A stretch of DNA of 15,216 nt from JAPLKX01 sp035530195 (GCA_035530195.1 DATKVG010000050.1:1-15216); one strand, 5' to 3'; counted from the stretch's first letter, positions 7,588 through 15,021 are shown. Numbers and translations are program-made. Notes: generated by a model not told the origin, from the sequence alone.

Positions 7588-7779
7588 ATGTGTCCTGCCG
7601 AAGCATTGACGGAAGCGGTGAAACAGGCCGCGTTGGAACAGGATGGGCGTTTGATACTGCGTTGCGGCGAAGCATTTGCTCTGGCCGAGAGGCACGGTGT
7701 TGCGTTAGCCGAGATCGGCCGGCTGTGCAACGAAAACCATATCAAGATAGTCAACTGTCAACTGGGATGCTTCCGATGA
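7588..7779 (+). CDS. Small conserved-looking protein upstream of modE, unknown function
   Basis: Sixty-three residues with a strong ribosome site (GAGAGGAG, seven bases before the ATG), so it is very likely translated. The sequence is mostly helical. A segment at about 28-53 (AFALAERHGVALAEIGRLCN and after) resembles a short helix-turn-helix-like unit. It ends in NCQLGCFR, with C57 and C61 as a C-x3-C pair; C2, C26 and C47 are further cysteines. Its TGA overlaps the ATG of the modE-like gene (ATGA at 7776-7779), so the two are translationally coupled. I do not know a function. From memory, similar short proteins ending in a CQLGCF-type tail may occur beside molybdenum or formate genes in other anaerobes, but I could not verify this. 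A metal-, redox- or DNA-binding partner of the regulator is possible. Confidence -1.
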   Translation: MCPAEALTEAVKQAALEQDGRLILRCGEAFALAERHGVALAEIGRLCNENHIKIVNCQLGCFR

Positions 7780-8174
7780 GCCATTTGGCCGCGCCCAAAG
7801 CGGTGGGTGCCGTACCGGAGTTCAAGCTGTGGCTGTCATGCCCCGGCGCCAGATGTGTTTTTGGACAGGGCAAATGGCGGTTGCTGGACGCAATCCGTTG
7901 CCTGGGCTCGTTGCAAGCGGCCGCAGCTTCTGTAGGCATCAGCTACCGAAAGGCATGGGGCGACTTGCGGGCGGCCGAGAAGGCGCTCAGCATCACGTTC
8001 TTGGATTGCCATCGGGGCGGAAGTTCGGGCGGTGAGACGCGTCTGACCGCAGCCGGGCTCATGTGGTTGCGCGAATTTCAGCGGATGCACGCCGAGGTGG
8101 AGAAGTCGGTTGAAAAGGCGTTCGCCGAATGGAACCAACGCATGGGAACGAAGCAAAAGGGAAGTAAACGATAA
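7776..8174 (+). CDS. modE: ModE-type molybdate-responsive regulator, DNA-binding domain only
   Basis: A 132-residue protein matching the N-terminal winged helix-turn-helix of ModE (LysR-like fold). Helix-turn-helix region at about 33-65 with GISYRKAWGDL, which corresponds to GISYKSAWDAI of E. coli ModE; wing at 80-92 with GGSSGGETRLT, corresponding to GGKGGGGAVLT; then a long helix for dimerisation. E. coli ModE has two further molybdate-binding (TOBE/molbindin) domains; they are absent here, so the protein cannot sense molybdate in the same way. The start ATG overlaps the stop of the small upstream gene; an in-frame ATG nine bases earlier is less well placed. The wtpA remnant follows by nine bases. 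It probably binds the palindrome at 7551-7574 and may act on the divergent formate operon. Confidence -1.
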   Translation: MSHLAAPKAVGAVPEFKLWLSCPGARCVFGQGKWRLLDAIRCLGSLQAAAASVGISYRKAWGDLRAAEKALSITFLDCHRGGSSGGETRLTAAGLMWLREFQRMHAEVEKSVEKAFAEWNQRMGTKQKGSKR

Positions 8175-8183
8175 GGAGAGCAG

Positions 8184-8585
8184 ATGCCACGCCGTTTCTT
8201 GTATGGAATGGGGTTGCTGGCGTGCGGGTATTTTTCTTTGAGCGCCTGGGCAACGGGAGACGCCGCTGTGTCGGGCGAGGTGATGGTATTTCATGCGGGC
8301 AGTTTATCGGTGCCGTTCAAACAGATTGCCGAGGCGTTTCAGAAGGAATATCCGTCTGTACGCGTTCTATCGGAGGCGTCGGGCAGCCGGGATTGCGCAC
8401 GCAAGATCACAGAACTTGACCGCAGGTGCGATGTGATGGCGGCGTCCGACTAGGCCGTGATAGACACCATGTTAATCCCCACGCATGCCGACTGGAACAT
8501 CAAGTTCGCCGGTAACGAGATGGCCATTGTCTACGATGATAAGTCGCGGCATGCCGCCGAAAGCACGGTAATTGTTTACCTCTAA
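8184..8585 (+). pseudogene. wtpA: Tungstate/molybdate-binding protein (WtpA/ModA type), broken
   Basis: It should be the periplasmic binding protein of a tungstate/molybdate ABC importer. A good ribosome site (AAGGAGAG) and a signal peptide (cleavage probably after AWA near residue 23) precede VFHAGSLSVPF and SEASGSRDCARKITEL, both typical of the WtpA/TupA group and rich in oxyanion-contacting serines. At 8451-8453 a TAG replaces the tyrosine expected in the family motif A-S-x-D-Y. The same frame then goes on with family sequence (AVIDTMLIPTHADWNIKF, NEMAIVYDDKS) until about 8560 and ends at TAA 8583-8585. Only about half of the usual 270-330 residues exist, and no membrane or ATPase component follows. 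The 3' end runs into the stop of the opposite pyrophosphorylase gene. Two separate lesions make this a pseudogene rather than a recoded gene. Confidence -1.
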
Positions 8586-10036
8586 TGCTCGCCACAGCCC
8601 AATATTATTTCGCCGTTGGGTCCGATAGCGAGGTCGTGTTGGGTGGGCCAGGATTTACCGGCGTCGCGCGCGTGCGCTCTTTGGAGGAATTCGTCTTTAG
8701 TGAGTGCGAATTGTGGGCTGATTTCGAGTTTTATGGCGACTTTGCCGTTGGCGTCGCGGGCTACGTTGCATCCGGCGGCCTCGAGCCAATCGGCCCAGTA
8801 TTCGTTCATGCATTGCCATGCGGCGAGAACGCTGTTGTCGCCGTCGTATTCTTTGATGGGTGTGTACTCGCCGGGCCGGTCGATTTCGACCGCGACGGGT
8901 TTGTGCCGGATGAACCGGAGTGCGTCGAACACGAACGTTTCGAACTTGTAGCCGTTGGGCGCGTCGGGTTCGACGAGGTTGCCGTTGTGGTCGAGGCATG
9001 GGATTTTCTTGTGTGCCCGGTGCCAGGGGAAATGCTCGTAGTCGTTGTAGACGCGCTGGATGAAATCGGCGGACAGGATGTGTATGGCGGAGTTGCCAGC
9101 GGAATGGATGGGTTTCCCGTCGGGCGTGGTTTCGAGCAACTGCGGGTAGATGTCGAGTTCGGTGTACTCGATGACGTGATAGACGCCGTCGCAAAGACAG
9201 TGAACGCCCACGGACTCGCGTGGGTGGTCTTTGCGGTGGTTCTTGGAGGACATCTCGGCGGCGTGAAGGACGTGGAGGCCGATGAAATAGGGGTCGGCGA
9301 CTTGTACGGCCCAGTTGTCGACCTGGAAATAGCTGAACATGTCGATCCCGCGGTTTCGGGCATCGTCGAGGGCGCCGTTTTCGACGAGGGCGGGGATGCA
9401 GCCGCCGTGGCCGTTGGGGTTGCAGGCGAGACTGTCGGTTGCGTCGAGCATGAATTTGCCCTGCATGTCGACGCAGGGCACCATGCGCTGGTTGAAAAAC
9501 ATGATGTTAGCGGGGTCGAGCCCAAAATGGCTGTTTTGCGTGAAGAACTCGCGGGTCTCATCGTGGTTGGACTCGCTCGTCATGATGTACCAGGGGAGTG
9601 GGCATCCGTATCGGGCGCGGAGGTTGTGGATCTTTTCGGCGTGGAATTCGAACAGGCTTTTTGACGATACCGGGCCTATCGGGTAGGCCCCTTTTGGGCC
9701 GGGAAACCCGAGGCGGGTGCCCTGGCCGCCGGCCACGAGGAACAACCCGACCCGGCCCCGTCGCAGGGCATCCTCGCCGGCGGCAACGGCTTCGGCGGCG
9801 CGGGGGTTGGCGGCGGCTTTGGGGATGAGGGGGATGGGTTCGATGCGGGAGAATTTCTCGGGTGCGGGCTCGTGGAGCACCCACTGGTCGATGAGGCGCG
9901 TCATGAGGTGGAAATCGATAGCCTCGATGCGGCGGCGGAGTGCCCGCTGCCTCGAGGGCTCGAGGGAAGGGTAGAACTCGAGCAGGTGCTCCTGGCCGTA
10001 TTGATCGAGGAGCGCCCGGGCTTCGGCGAATTGCAT
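8582..10036 (-). CDS. UDPGP-family nucleotidyltransferase (UDP-GlcNAc or UDP-glucose pyrophosphorylase)
   Basis: Makes a UDP-sugar and pyrophosphate from UTP and a sugar 1-phosphate in the cytoplasm. The signature loop is FLVAGGQGTRLGFPGPKG (residues 99-116), with K115 as the conserved lysine. Further family blocks are PWYIMTSESNH, DMFSYFQVDN, NPNGHGG and KFETFVFDAL. The overall length (484) and motifs resemble eukaryotic-type UAP1/AGX enzymes, which act on GlcNAc-1-P or GalNAc-1-P, more than bacterial GalU or GlmU. The exact sugar cannot be told from sequence reading. I start it at the ATG at 10034-10036: GGAGG lies eight bases upstream, and its A is the last base of the TGA of the preceding gene, so the genes are coupled. 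The stop is TAG, overlapping the end of the wtpA remnant. It is the last gene of the kinase operon. Confidence -1.
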   Translation of the reverse strand: MQFAEARALLDQYGQEHLLEFYPSLEPSRQRALRRRIEAIDFHLMTRLIDQWVLHEPAPEKFSRIEPIPLIPKAAANPRAAEAVAAGEDALRRGRVGLFLVAGGQGTRLGFPGPKGAYPIGPVSSKSLFEFHAEKIHNLRARYGCPLPWYIMTSESNHDETREFFTQNSHFGLDPANIMFFNQRMVPCVDMQGKFMLDATDSLACNPNGHGGCIPALVENGALDDARNRGIDMFSYFQVDNWAVQVADPYFIGLHVLHAAEMSSKNHRKDHPRESVGVHCLCDGVYHVIEYTELDIYPQLLETTPDGKPIHSAGNSAIHILSADFIQRVYNDYEHFPWHRAHKKIPCLDHNGNLVEPDAPNGYKFETFVFDALRFIRHKPVAVEIDRPGEYTPIKEYDGDNSVLAAWQCMNEYWADWLEAAGCNVARDANGKVAIKLEISPQFALTKDEFLQRAHARDAGKSWPTQHDLAIGPNGEIILGCGEH

Positions 10037-10425
10037 CAGGTGCGCCTCCAGACCTTTCCGTGTTTTTCCATTTCGGCGCGTTGTTTCAGGCTGGGCAGCA
10101 GGCCCGGCGGGGTTCCTGTCACAAGCTCGAATTTCGAGCCGCACCCGTCGCACAGCCCGTATTCAAACCCGGGCTGCTCGAGGTACTCGCCGCAGCGCGG
10201 GCAGAGGGGTAGAAACTCTTTGTACAGGGCCGCGAGGTTCTCGAAAACGGTTTTACAGCACGGGCATTGGCTGATGGGATCCACCCGAAGCCAGCAGCGG
10301 GTGAATTGCTGACGCCGGTTGCAGATGCGGCAGAAGGCCTCATGGCCGGCGATCGGCCGAGCCGTGCTCTGCGGGGGGCCGTCGTCGCCGCCTTGCCGTT
10401 TATCGCCCAACCCAAAAAGCGCCAC
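10036..10425 (-). CDS. Double zinc-ribbon protein of unknown function
   Basis: A 129-residue protein with four cysteine pairs: C32/C35 with C54/C57, and C75/C78 with C92/C95, which would build two zinc ribbons in a row. C44 and C56 are extra. The N-terminus is glycine-rich and low in structure; the C-terminus is short and basic. No catalytic motif, signal peptide or membrane helix is seen. The start is GTG at 10423-10425 with GGAG just upstream. Its stop overlaps the pyrophosphorylase start by one base, and it begins 70 bp after the DUF1573 gene, so it belongs to that operon. I do not recognise a named family; a scaffold or nucleic-acid-binding role would be a guess. Confidence -1.
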   Translation of the reverse strand: MALFGLGDKRQGGDDGPPQSTARPIAGHEAFCRICNRRQQFTRCWLRVDPISQCPCCKTVFENLAALYKEFLPLCPRCGEYLEQPGFEYGLCDGCGSKFELVTGTPPGLLPSLKQRAEMEKHGKVWRRT

Positions 10426-10495
10426 GCTTCTCCACTCCCATTGGTTGCGGGGCCGCGAGTCCCGTCATTTCGTCTTACGGTTGACCGCCCAAGTA

Positions 10496-11878
10496 TTAAG
10501 GCGCGGGCGCGGCGGGCGCGGGCGGTGTCGGCTGAGTGGGTGCGGGCGGAGTTGGATCGGTTGCGGGGGGTGCCGGCGGCTGGGGCGGCTGGGGCGGTGT
10601 TTGCCCGGGTTGCACGTTGGGCGCCGGGGGCAGTGTCATTGCGCCGGGCCGGAGCGACTTTATTCGAGGCCGGTTGATGAGCGGGCGCGACCTTTTCGGG
10701 TTAGCAGCGCCGGGAGCGGTGGCGGGTATCACGCGGACTTCGAGGATTTCTTTCATGACTTGTTCGCCGCTCTTGATATTGAAATTGAGGTATTCGATCT
10801 TTCCGCGCGGCTTGGCGTTTACGTCCAGGCTGAGTTGGATAACTTTGGAGTTGTCGTTTTCGCCGGGCTGGACTTCGGCAATCAACCCTTCGATCGTCGG
10901 AACCAGATCGGCAATCTCAAACGGCCTGTCCGCCGTGATGACGGCCGTGGCTTGATTGTCCTGGCCCATTCCGGGGACCTGCCGCAGCACGAGCATGCGG
11001 GCCGGCGTTATCGAATACCAGGAGGTGACGGTGGCGGTGGCGGTGACGGGTATTTGTGCGCGCCGTTTGCACGTGGTCAGAATGGTGAACCGGCCGTTGA
11101 ACCGGCCCAGGGGGACGTGATCGGCCAGCTTGACATGGATGTTGTATTCGGGCTTGTTGGGGTCGACCCACTGTTCCTTGGGGCGGAGTTCGTGCGACAG
11201 TTCGAGCGACTGGTTTCTCGCCATGGAAGTAATGTTTTTGATTTCGAGGGGGTCGTCCGTCAGTTGGCGCAGCAGTATCGTCTGTTCGTGCGGCTTGCCT
11301 TTCTCGACCGTCCCAAAAGCCACCTGCGCGGGCTCGAGCAGATACTCGGGGTTGATCTTCACAATCACGTTGAATTTGAATGCGGGCGTGGCCGGGTCGT
11401 TTGAATTCAGCGTCACGCTTTTCCGCGATTCGAACCCGCTGGCGATCTTGGCCGGGTTGACCGTTATTCTCAGCGGGGAAAACTTGCCGGCAGCGATGGT
11501 CTTGTCTTTTTGTTCCATGGTTGCCTGTGTGCAGCCGCACCCGGTAGTGATCTTGGTGATTTTGAGGGGTACTTTGCCCTTGTTGTGGACCTTGATTTCC
11601 ATGGTGGTGTTGCCGTCGTTGCGAATGACGCCCATGTTGATGTCGCCGGCGGGTTCGAGTTCGATACGGGGCGCCTGGTCGGCTTTGGCCAGTGGCGGGA
11701 CCGTTCCTTCCTCGGTGGACGGGGCGGTCGGCGCTATTTGGCGGATCTCTTCGAGGAACTGGTCTTCGTTGGCTTGTTTGCCGGGCGCCTGGCCGGCCAT
11801 TCTGGCGCCCCCGTATACCAACAGCCCAATCACGGCCACGGCCACCAATACGACAACATGCGCACCACGGAGTTTCAT
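10496..11878 (-). CDS. Membrane-anchored DUF1573 protein with proline-rich tail
   Basis: A 460-residue protein. Residues 7-24 are a single hydrophobic segment (signal anchor or uncleaved signal), so the rest lies in the periplasm. At about 70-175 is a DUF1573 domain with its hallmark TTGCGCT (C114, C116), an Ig-like beta fold related to ASPM-SPD-2-Hydin domains. The part to about 410 looks like further beta-sandwich repeats. The last 45 or so residues are a low-complexity tail of Pro, Ala, Thr and Gln. The function of DUF1573 is unknown; such proteins are common in Bacteroidetes, Planctomycetes and related phyla. The start is two bases after the stop of the kinase gene, with only a weak AAGG site, so it may depend on coupling. 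Its link with sugar metabolism is not evident from sequence. Confidence -1.
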   Translation of the reverse strand: MKLRGAHVVVLVAVAVIGLLVYGGARMAGQAPGKQANEDQFLEEIRQIAPTAPSTEEGTVPPLAKADQAPRIELEPAGDINMGVIRNDGNTTMEIKVHNKGKVPLKITKITTGCGCTQATMEQKDKTIAAGKFSPLRITVNPAKIASGFESRKSVTLNSNDPATPAFKFNVIVKINPEYLLEPAQVAFGTVEKGKPHEQTILLRQLTDDPLEIKNITSMARNQSLELSHELRPKEQWVDPNKPEYNIHVKLADHVPLGRFNGRFTILTTCKRRAQIPVTATATVTSWYSITPARMLVLRQVPGMGQDNQATAVITADRPFEIADLVPTIEGLIAEVQPGENDNSKVIQLSLDVNAKPRGKIEYLNFNIKSGEQVMKEILEVRVIPATAPGAANPKRSRPLINRPRIKSLRPGAMTLPPAPNVQPGQTPPQPPQPPAPPATDPTPPAPTQPTPPAPAAPAP

Positions 11879-11880
11879 TT

Positions 11881-12891
11881 TTAGTTCGCCTTAAAGTTTA
11901 CCTGGTACTTTTTTCCGGCTTCGATCAGTTGCCGTTCCAGGTTGCCATAGACAGTTTGGTCTACCTGCACGCCCAACTCCATGCCCAGCAACAACGCGCC
12001 GACGACCGGCTCGAACACGGGCATGACGATGCGGGCCAGCGGGCAATCGCCATGAACCACGGCGCTCATCACGTTCATCAGGACGGGACTACGCCCTTTG
12101 AACACACCTCCCGCCGTGACCAGATCGAATTCATTTTGCCGCATTTCGAGTTTTGTTGCAACTGCATTGATCATCAGGCCGAGGTAGCGGCCGCCCCATT
12201 CGAGGATTTCGACGGCGGCAGAGTCGCCCTCGCAGGCCGCGTCGAAGACGAGTTTGGCCATGGGCTGGAGGTCCTGGTGGGTCAACTGGTTGCGGTAGAG
12301 CTTGTAGAACAGGTCTTCGACGTCGGCGCAGCCGCCGCGGTCGACAAATTTTTTTGTGAGCAGAGTGGGGGGGATGATGGCGTCGCGGGCCTGCATGACG
12401 GCTTGGATGCCGCGAAGGCCGATACTGCTGCCGGAGACGACGTCGCCGAACGGTTCGCCGAGCCCGCCGACGCGGGTGTGGCGGCCTTGTGGGTTTACGC
12501 CGGCGCAGACGCAGCCGGTGCCGCAGGCGATGACGATGCCGTAGGGTTCGCGGGTGCCACCGCGCAATGCGGCCATGGAATCGTTGCGGAACACGCGGGG
12601 GATTTGACCAAACAGGGGGGTGTAGATTTCGCGATCGAGCATTTCGTAGTCTTCGGGGAGGTCGGCGCCGGCTATGCCCATGCCAATCCCGGAGATGTCT
12701 TTGAGTGCGAGTCCGGCTTCGGCGAGGGCTGCTTGGACCGCTTTTTGGTTTTCTGCGGCGGCGGGTGCGACTCCGTAATATTCGTAGCTGCCGCAACCGG
12801 CTATTCCGAACCCCTTGATGTTTCCGTGCTCGTCGCCGATCAGGCAGAACGTTTTTGTGCCGCCGGCATCCAAGCCAAGATAGTACTTCAT
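11881..12891 (-). CDS. BadF/BadG/BcrA/BcrD-type ATPase, GlcNAc-kinase-like
   Basis: An actin-fold (ASKHA) ATPase of 336 residues. The phosphate-1 loop is LGLDAGGTKT (residues 5-14), and the second phosphate loop is IACGTGCV. GIGMGIAGAD and GGLGEPFGD fit the BadF/BcrA family branch that includes N-acetylglucosamine and glucosamine kinases. The reaction is probably ATP-dependent phosphorylation of an amino sugar, but the family also holds acyl-CoA reductase activators. The [4Fe-4S] cysteines of those activators are not evident here, which favours the sugar kinase. The start is firm: AGGAGGT eight bases upstream. It is the first gene of a four-gene operon ending with a UDP-sugar pyrophosphorylase. 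A weak promoter may lie at 12951-12922 (TCGAAA, 18-base spacer, TAAGAT). Confidence -1.
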   Translation of the reverse strand: MKYYLGLDAGGTKTFCLIGDEHGNIKGFGIAGCGSYEYYGVAPAAAENQKAVQAALAEAGLALKDISGIGMGIAGADLPEDYEMLDREIYTPLFGQIPRVFRNDSMAALRGGTREPYGIVIACGTGCVCAGVNPQGRHTRVGGLGEPFGDVVSGSSIGLRGIQAVMQARDAIIPPTLLTKKFVDRGGCADVEDLFYKLYRNQLTHQDLQPMAKLVFDAACEGDSAAVEILEWGGRYLGLMINAVATKLEMRQNEFDLVTAGGVFKGRSPVLMNVMSAVVHGDCPLARIVMPVFEPVVGALLLGMELGVQVDQTVYGNLERQLIEAGKKYQVNFKAN

Positions 12892-13016
12892 CTCAAACGA
12901 CCTCCTGTAGATACTCGCGGGATCTTAACGCAAACGGCTCAAACTTTTCGAGCGGAGCGGCCGGGGTCCGGGGCGGACTTCGGCGACGCCGATCTTGTCG
13001 GCGCGTCGGCTTACGG

Positions 13017-13060
13017 AAAAAACAATTGCCCCGCGCGGGATTGGGAGACCCCGCGCGGGG
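13017..13060 (-). terminator. Rho-independent terminator of the pal operon
   Basis: CCCCGCGCGGG at 13029-13039 pairs over 11 bases with 13050-13060 around a 10-base loop. On the minus strand it is followed by CAATTG and a run of six T (13022-13017). It starts 17 bases after the stop of the CpoB-like gene. Each arm is also nearly palindromic in itself, so cruciform or alternative pairing is possible. Confidence -1.
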
Positions 13061-13077
13061 ATGAGTTTGGACGGTGT

Positions 13078-14028
13078 TTACTGAATGTGCTGGAGGTCTT
13101 GGGTGGCTTGTACGGCGGCGGGCGAATTGGGGAAATCGCGGATTACTTGTTTGAACAGTTCGATGGCGCGCTCGGTCTGGCCGAGCCGGGCGTGGCAGAC
13201 GGCCTGCTGATGCATGGCGGAAGGCACTTTGGAGTTGGCCGGGTTGTCGCTGGGGCCGGTAGGATAGGAATCGCGGAGCCGGTTGTATTCGGCAATGGCT
13301 TCCTCGTAGCGTTCGAGCGCCTGGAACGATTTGGCGCGCCAGAACTGGGCGTTCTGCGCTTGCATCGACAGCGGGTACTTTTGGAGAAACGCGCCAAACT
13401 GGTCAAGTGCGGCCTGGTAGTCCTGCCGGGCGTAGCTCTTCTGTGCGGCGAGGTAATCCGTATCGGGCGAGCCGGTGGAGGGCGGGGTGGTCGCGGCCGG
13501 AGCCTGCGGCCCAACCGCAATGGGTTCGAGGGGGGGCTGTTCCTGTGGCTGGGGGGCCGGGGCGCCAGGCGAAACCGGCGCGCCGGGCGCCATACCCGGC
13601 GGTGAGCCTGGGGCGGCGCCAGCCGGGCCATACCCGCCGCCGACTCCCACTTCCGACGGCGGCCCCGCCGGGGGCATGACGGCCGAGGGAGATCCGGGAA
13701 GGAGGGTCCTTCCCTGCTCGCGGTAGATGATGTTGGTCAGGGAGTCGAGTTTTCGTTCGAGGCTGATGAGTCTGGCCTGGTTTTCCTCGAGGACTCCCTG
13801 GACGTTGCGCAGTAGCTGATCGCTTTCGTCGACGCGGGTCAGCAGTGTAGCGGTGGTTTCGTTCAACTGGGTGACCGACGACTGGAGGTTTTTGTCGAGG
13901 TTGGCGACGCGGCGGTACGTGTCGTAGACGGTGTTTTGGAACTGGTTTCCGCCGCCGGCGCCGAAGCAGCCCGCCAGTCCGATCGCAACAGCCATCATGA
14001 GCCCACTTCGCAGGAGTCGATTAACCAT
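13078..14028 (-). CDS. CpoB/YbgF-like lipoprotein (coiled coil plus TPR)
   Basis: Lipoprotein signal with lipobox LAGC (C21) followed by Phe, so outer-membrane sorting is expected. About 27-110 is a coiled-coil region with regular Leu spacing; about 110-185 is a flexible Pro/Gly/Ala-rich linker; about 190-316 holds TPR-like repeats of the YbgF C-terminal type (DYLAAQKSYARQDYQAALDQ, then FWRAKSFQALERYEEAIAEY, then a third unit near the end). CpoB in E. coli links the Tol-Pal machinery with peptidoglycan synthesis and is soluble in the periplasm; here it is a lipoprotein, as seen in other lineages. The start has GAGG eight bases upstream. Being the third gene after pal supports the assignment. 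TolB and TolQRA are not in the window. The gene is followed by a strong terminator. Confidence -1.
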   Translation of the reverse strand: MVNRLLRSGLMMAVAIGLAGCFGAGGGNQFQNTVYDTYRRVANLDKNLQSSVTQLNETTATLLTRVDESDQLLRNVQGVLEENQARLISLERKLDSLTNIIYREQGRTLLPGSPSAVMPPAGPPSEVGVGGGYGPAGAAPGSPPGMAPGAPVSPGAPAPQPQEQPPLEPIAVGPQAPAATTPPSTGSPDTDYLAAQKSYARQDYQAALDQFGAFLQKYPLSMQAQNAQFWRAKSFQALERYEEAIAEYNRLRDSYPTGPSDNPANSKVPSAMHQQAVCHARLGQTERAIELFKQVIRDFPNSPAAVQATQDLQHIQ

Positions 14029-14070
14029 TTTTGAGCCTCGTCCTGTCTTTGTTGCCGGCTGCGGTTGAAC

Positions 14071-14484
14071 TTACCGCCGCACGGCCCCGTCAGGGTCTTC
14101 CACCACGAAATCCTGATCGCTGATCTCGACCTCGGACTGGCCTGTGGGCGAGCCGGGTCCTGGGAGCGCGCGTTGCTGCTGGCGCGAGTAGGTGCGAATC
14201 AGGGCATCGAGCCGCTGCTCGAGCGTGTCGAGTTTGGCGCGGTTTTCTTCGAGCTTTCCGGCGACGGCGCGGAGCGCCTGGTCGTTGGCGTCGACTCGCG
14301 CAAGAAGACCGGCAGCGGTCTGGTTGAGTTGCTGAACCGACCCCTGCAGGTTTTGCTCGAGATTGGCCACGTGCCGGTGGGTCGAATACACGGTGTTCTG
14401 GATCTGGTTGCCGCCCGTCGCACACCCAATCACCAACGGCATCGCCGTCAGGACATATATGCCAAGCCGCAGTTTGGGTTTCAT
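14071..14484 (-). CDS. Small coiled-coil lipoprotein, paralogue of the CpoB-like N-terminus
   Basis: A 137-residue lipoprotein with lipobox VIGC (C21) and Ala after it. Residues from GGNQIQNTVY onward align without gaps to the N-terminal half of the next gene product (GGNQFQNTVY onward); I count about 50 identities in 82 positions. The shared part is the coiled coil; the linker and TPR part are missing and replaced by a short acidic tail (SEVEISDQDFVVEDPDG). The gene begins six bases after the pal stop, with a poor ribosome site of its own, so coupling to pal is likely. The next gene is 42 bp on. I know no named family for the short form. It could form mixed coiled coils with the CpoB-like protein or occupy its binding partner. 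Confidence -1.
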   Translation of the reverse strand: MKPKLRLGIYVLTAMPLVIGCATGGNQIQNTVYSTHRHVANLEQNLQGSVQQLNQTAAGLLARVDANDQALRAVAGKLEENRAKLDTLEQRLDALIRTYSRQQQRALPGPGSPTGQSEVEISDQDFVVEDPDGAVRR

Positions 14485-14490
14485 AGCCGA

Positions 14491-15021
14491 TTATCTGTTG
14501 ATGGCTTTGTTGAATTCGCAGCGGCGATTGAACTTCCAGGCGCTCTCATCGCTGCCTTCGACGGCGGGGCGCTCTTCGCCGTAGCTGATTGTCACGAGCC
14601 GGTTGCCGGAAATGCCAAGCGTCATCAGGTAATCGCGGGCGGCGAGTGCGCGTTTCTCTCCCAGTGCGAGGTTGTACTCCTGGGTGCCGCGCTCGTCGCA
14701 GTGGCCCTCGATCTGAATGAGTACATTGGGGGCCTGCTTGATTTTGCCGGCGTTGTCGTTAAGCGTGCTGATCGCATCGGACCGCAGCGCGAAGCTGTCG
14801 TAATCGAAGTAAACTTTCTGAAGCCCGCTCGGCCCAAACAGGATCGATTCCTGGTCAATAGCCGGCAATTCCGGCCCGCCCGGCCGCTCGGGCGTCGTTG
14901 GCCCGGCGCCCTGGGTAAGATCGGGATTGATCGGCTTTTGGCCGCGTTTGCAGCCGGGGGCAATTACCATCGCCAACACTAACATCAGCACACACAACGT
15001 CTTCACGCGCATGTTGTTCAT
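14491..15021 (-). CDS. pal: Peptidoglycan-associated lipoprotein Pal
   Basis: Outer-membrane lipoprotein that binds peptidoglycan and, with TolB, ties the outer membrane to the wall. Signal peptide with lipobox APGC (C24). A Pro-rich stretch to about residue 60 is followed by an OmpA-C domain: VYFDYDSFALRSDA, the binding motif IEGHCDERGTQEYNLALGEK, then RALAARDYL and ISYGEERP, all typical of Pal. The length, 176, is normal. The start ATG at 15019-15021 has GGAGG upstream at short spacing; an ATG three codons later and a longer frame to 15141 are less likely. It is the first gene of a three-gene operon with two lipoproteins, which agrees with Tol-Pal function. Confidence -1.
   Translation of the reverse strand: MNNMRVKTLCVLMLVLAMVIAPGCKRGQKPINPDLTQGAGPTTPERPGGPELPAIDQESILFGPSGLQKVYFDYDSFALRSDAISTLNDNAGKIKQAPNVLIQIEGHCDERGTQEYNLALGEKRALAARDYLMTLGISGNRLVTISYGEERPAVEGSDESAWKFNRRCEFNKAINR

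Noticed and set aside
8451..8453. TAG in wtpA read as recoding (pyrrolysine or readthrough)
   Set aside because: The gene is also truncated downstream, the codon is one base change from the expected tyrosine codon, and TAG ends three intact genes here.
8585..9664. Plus-strand open frame of 359 codons right after the wtpA remnant
   Set aside because: Antisense to the pyrophosphorylase, Val/Gly/Asp-rich, with no recognisable domain; it does not continue the binding-protein sequence.
11692..13605. Plus-strand open frame of 637 codons
   Set aside because: It lies antisense to the DUF1573, kinase and CpoB-like genes, has low-complexity composition (runs of Gly, Ala, Val, Asp), and no family motif; it is a by-product of G+C-rich codon use on the other strand.
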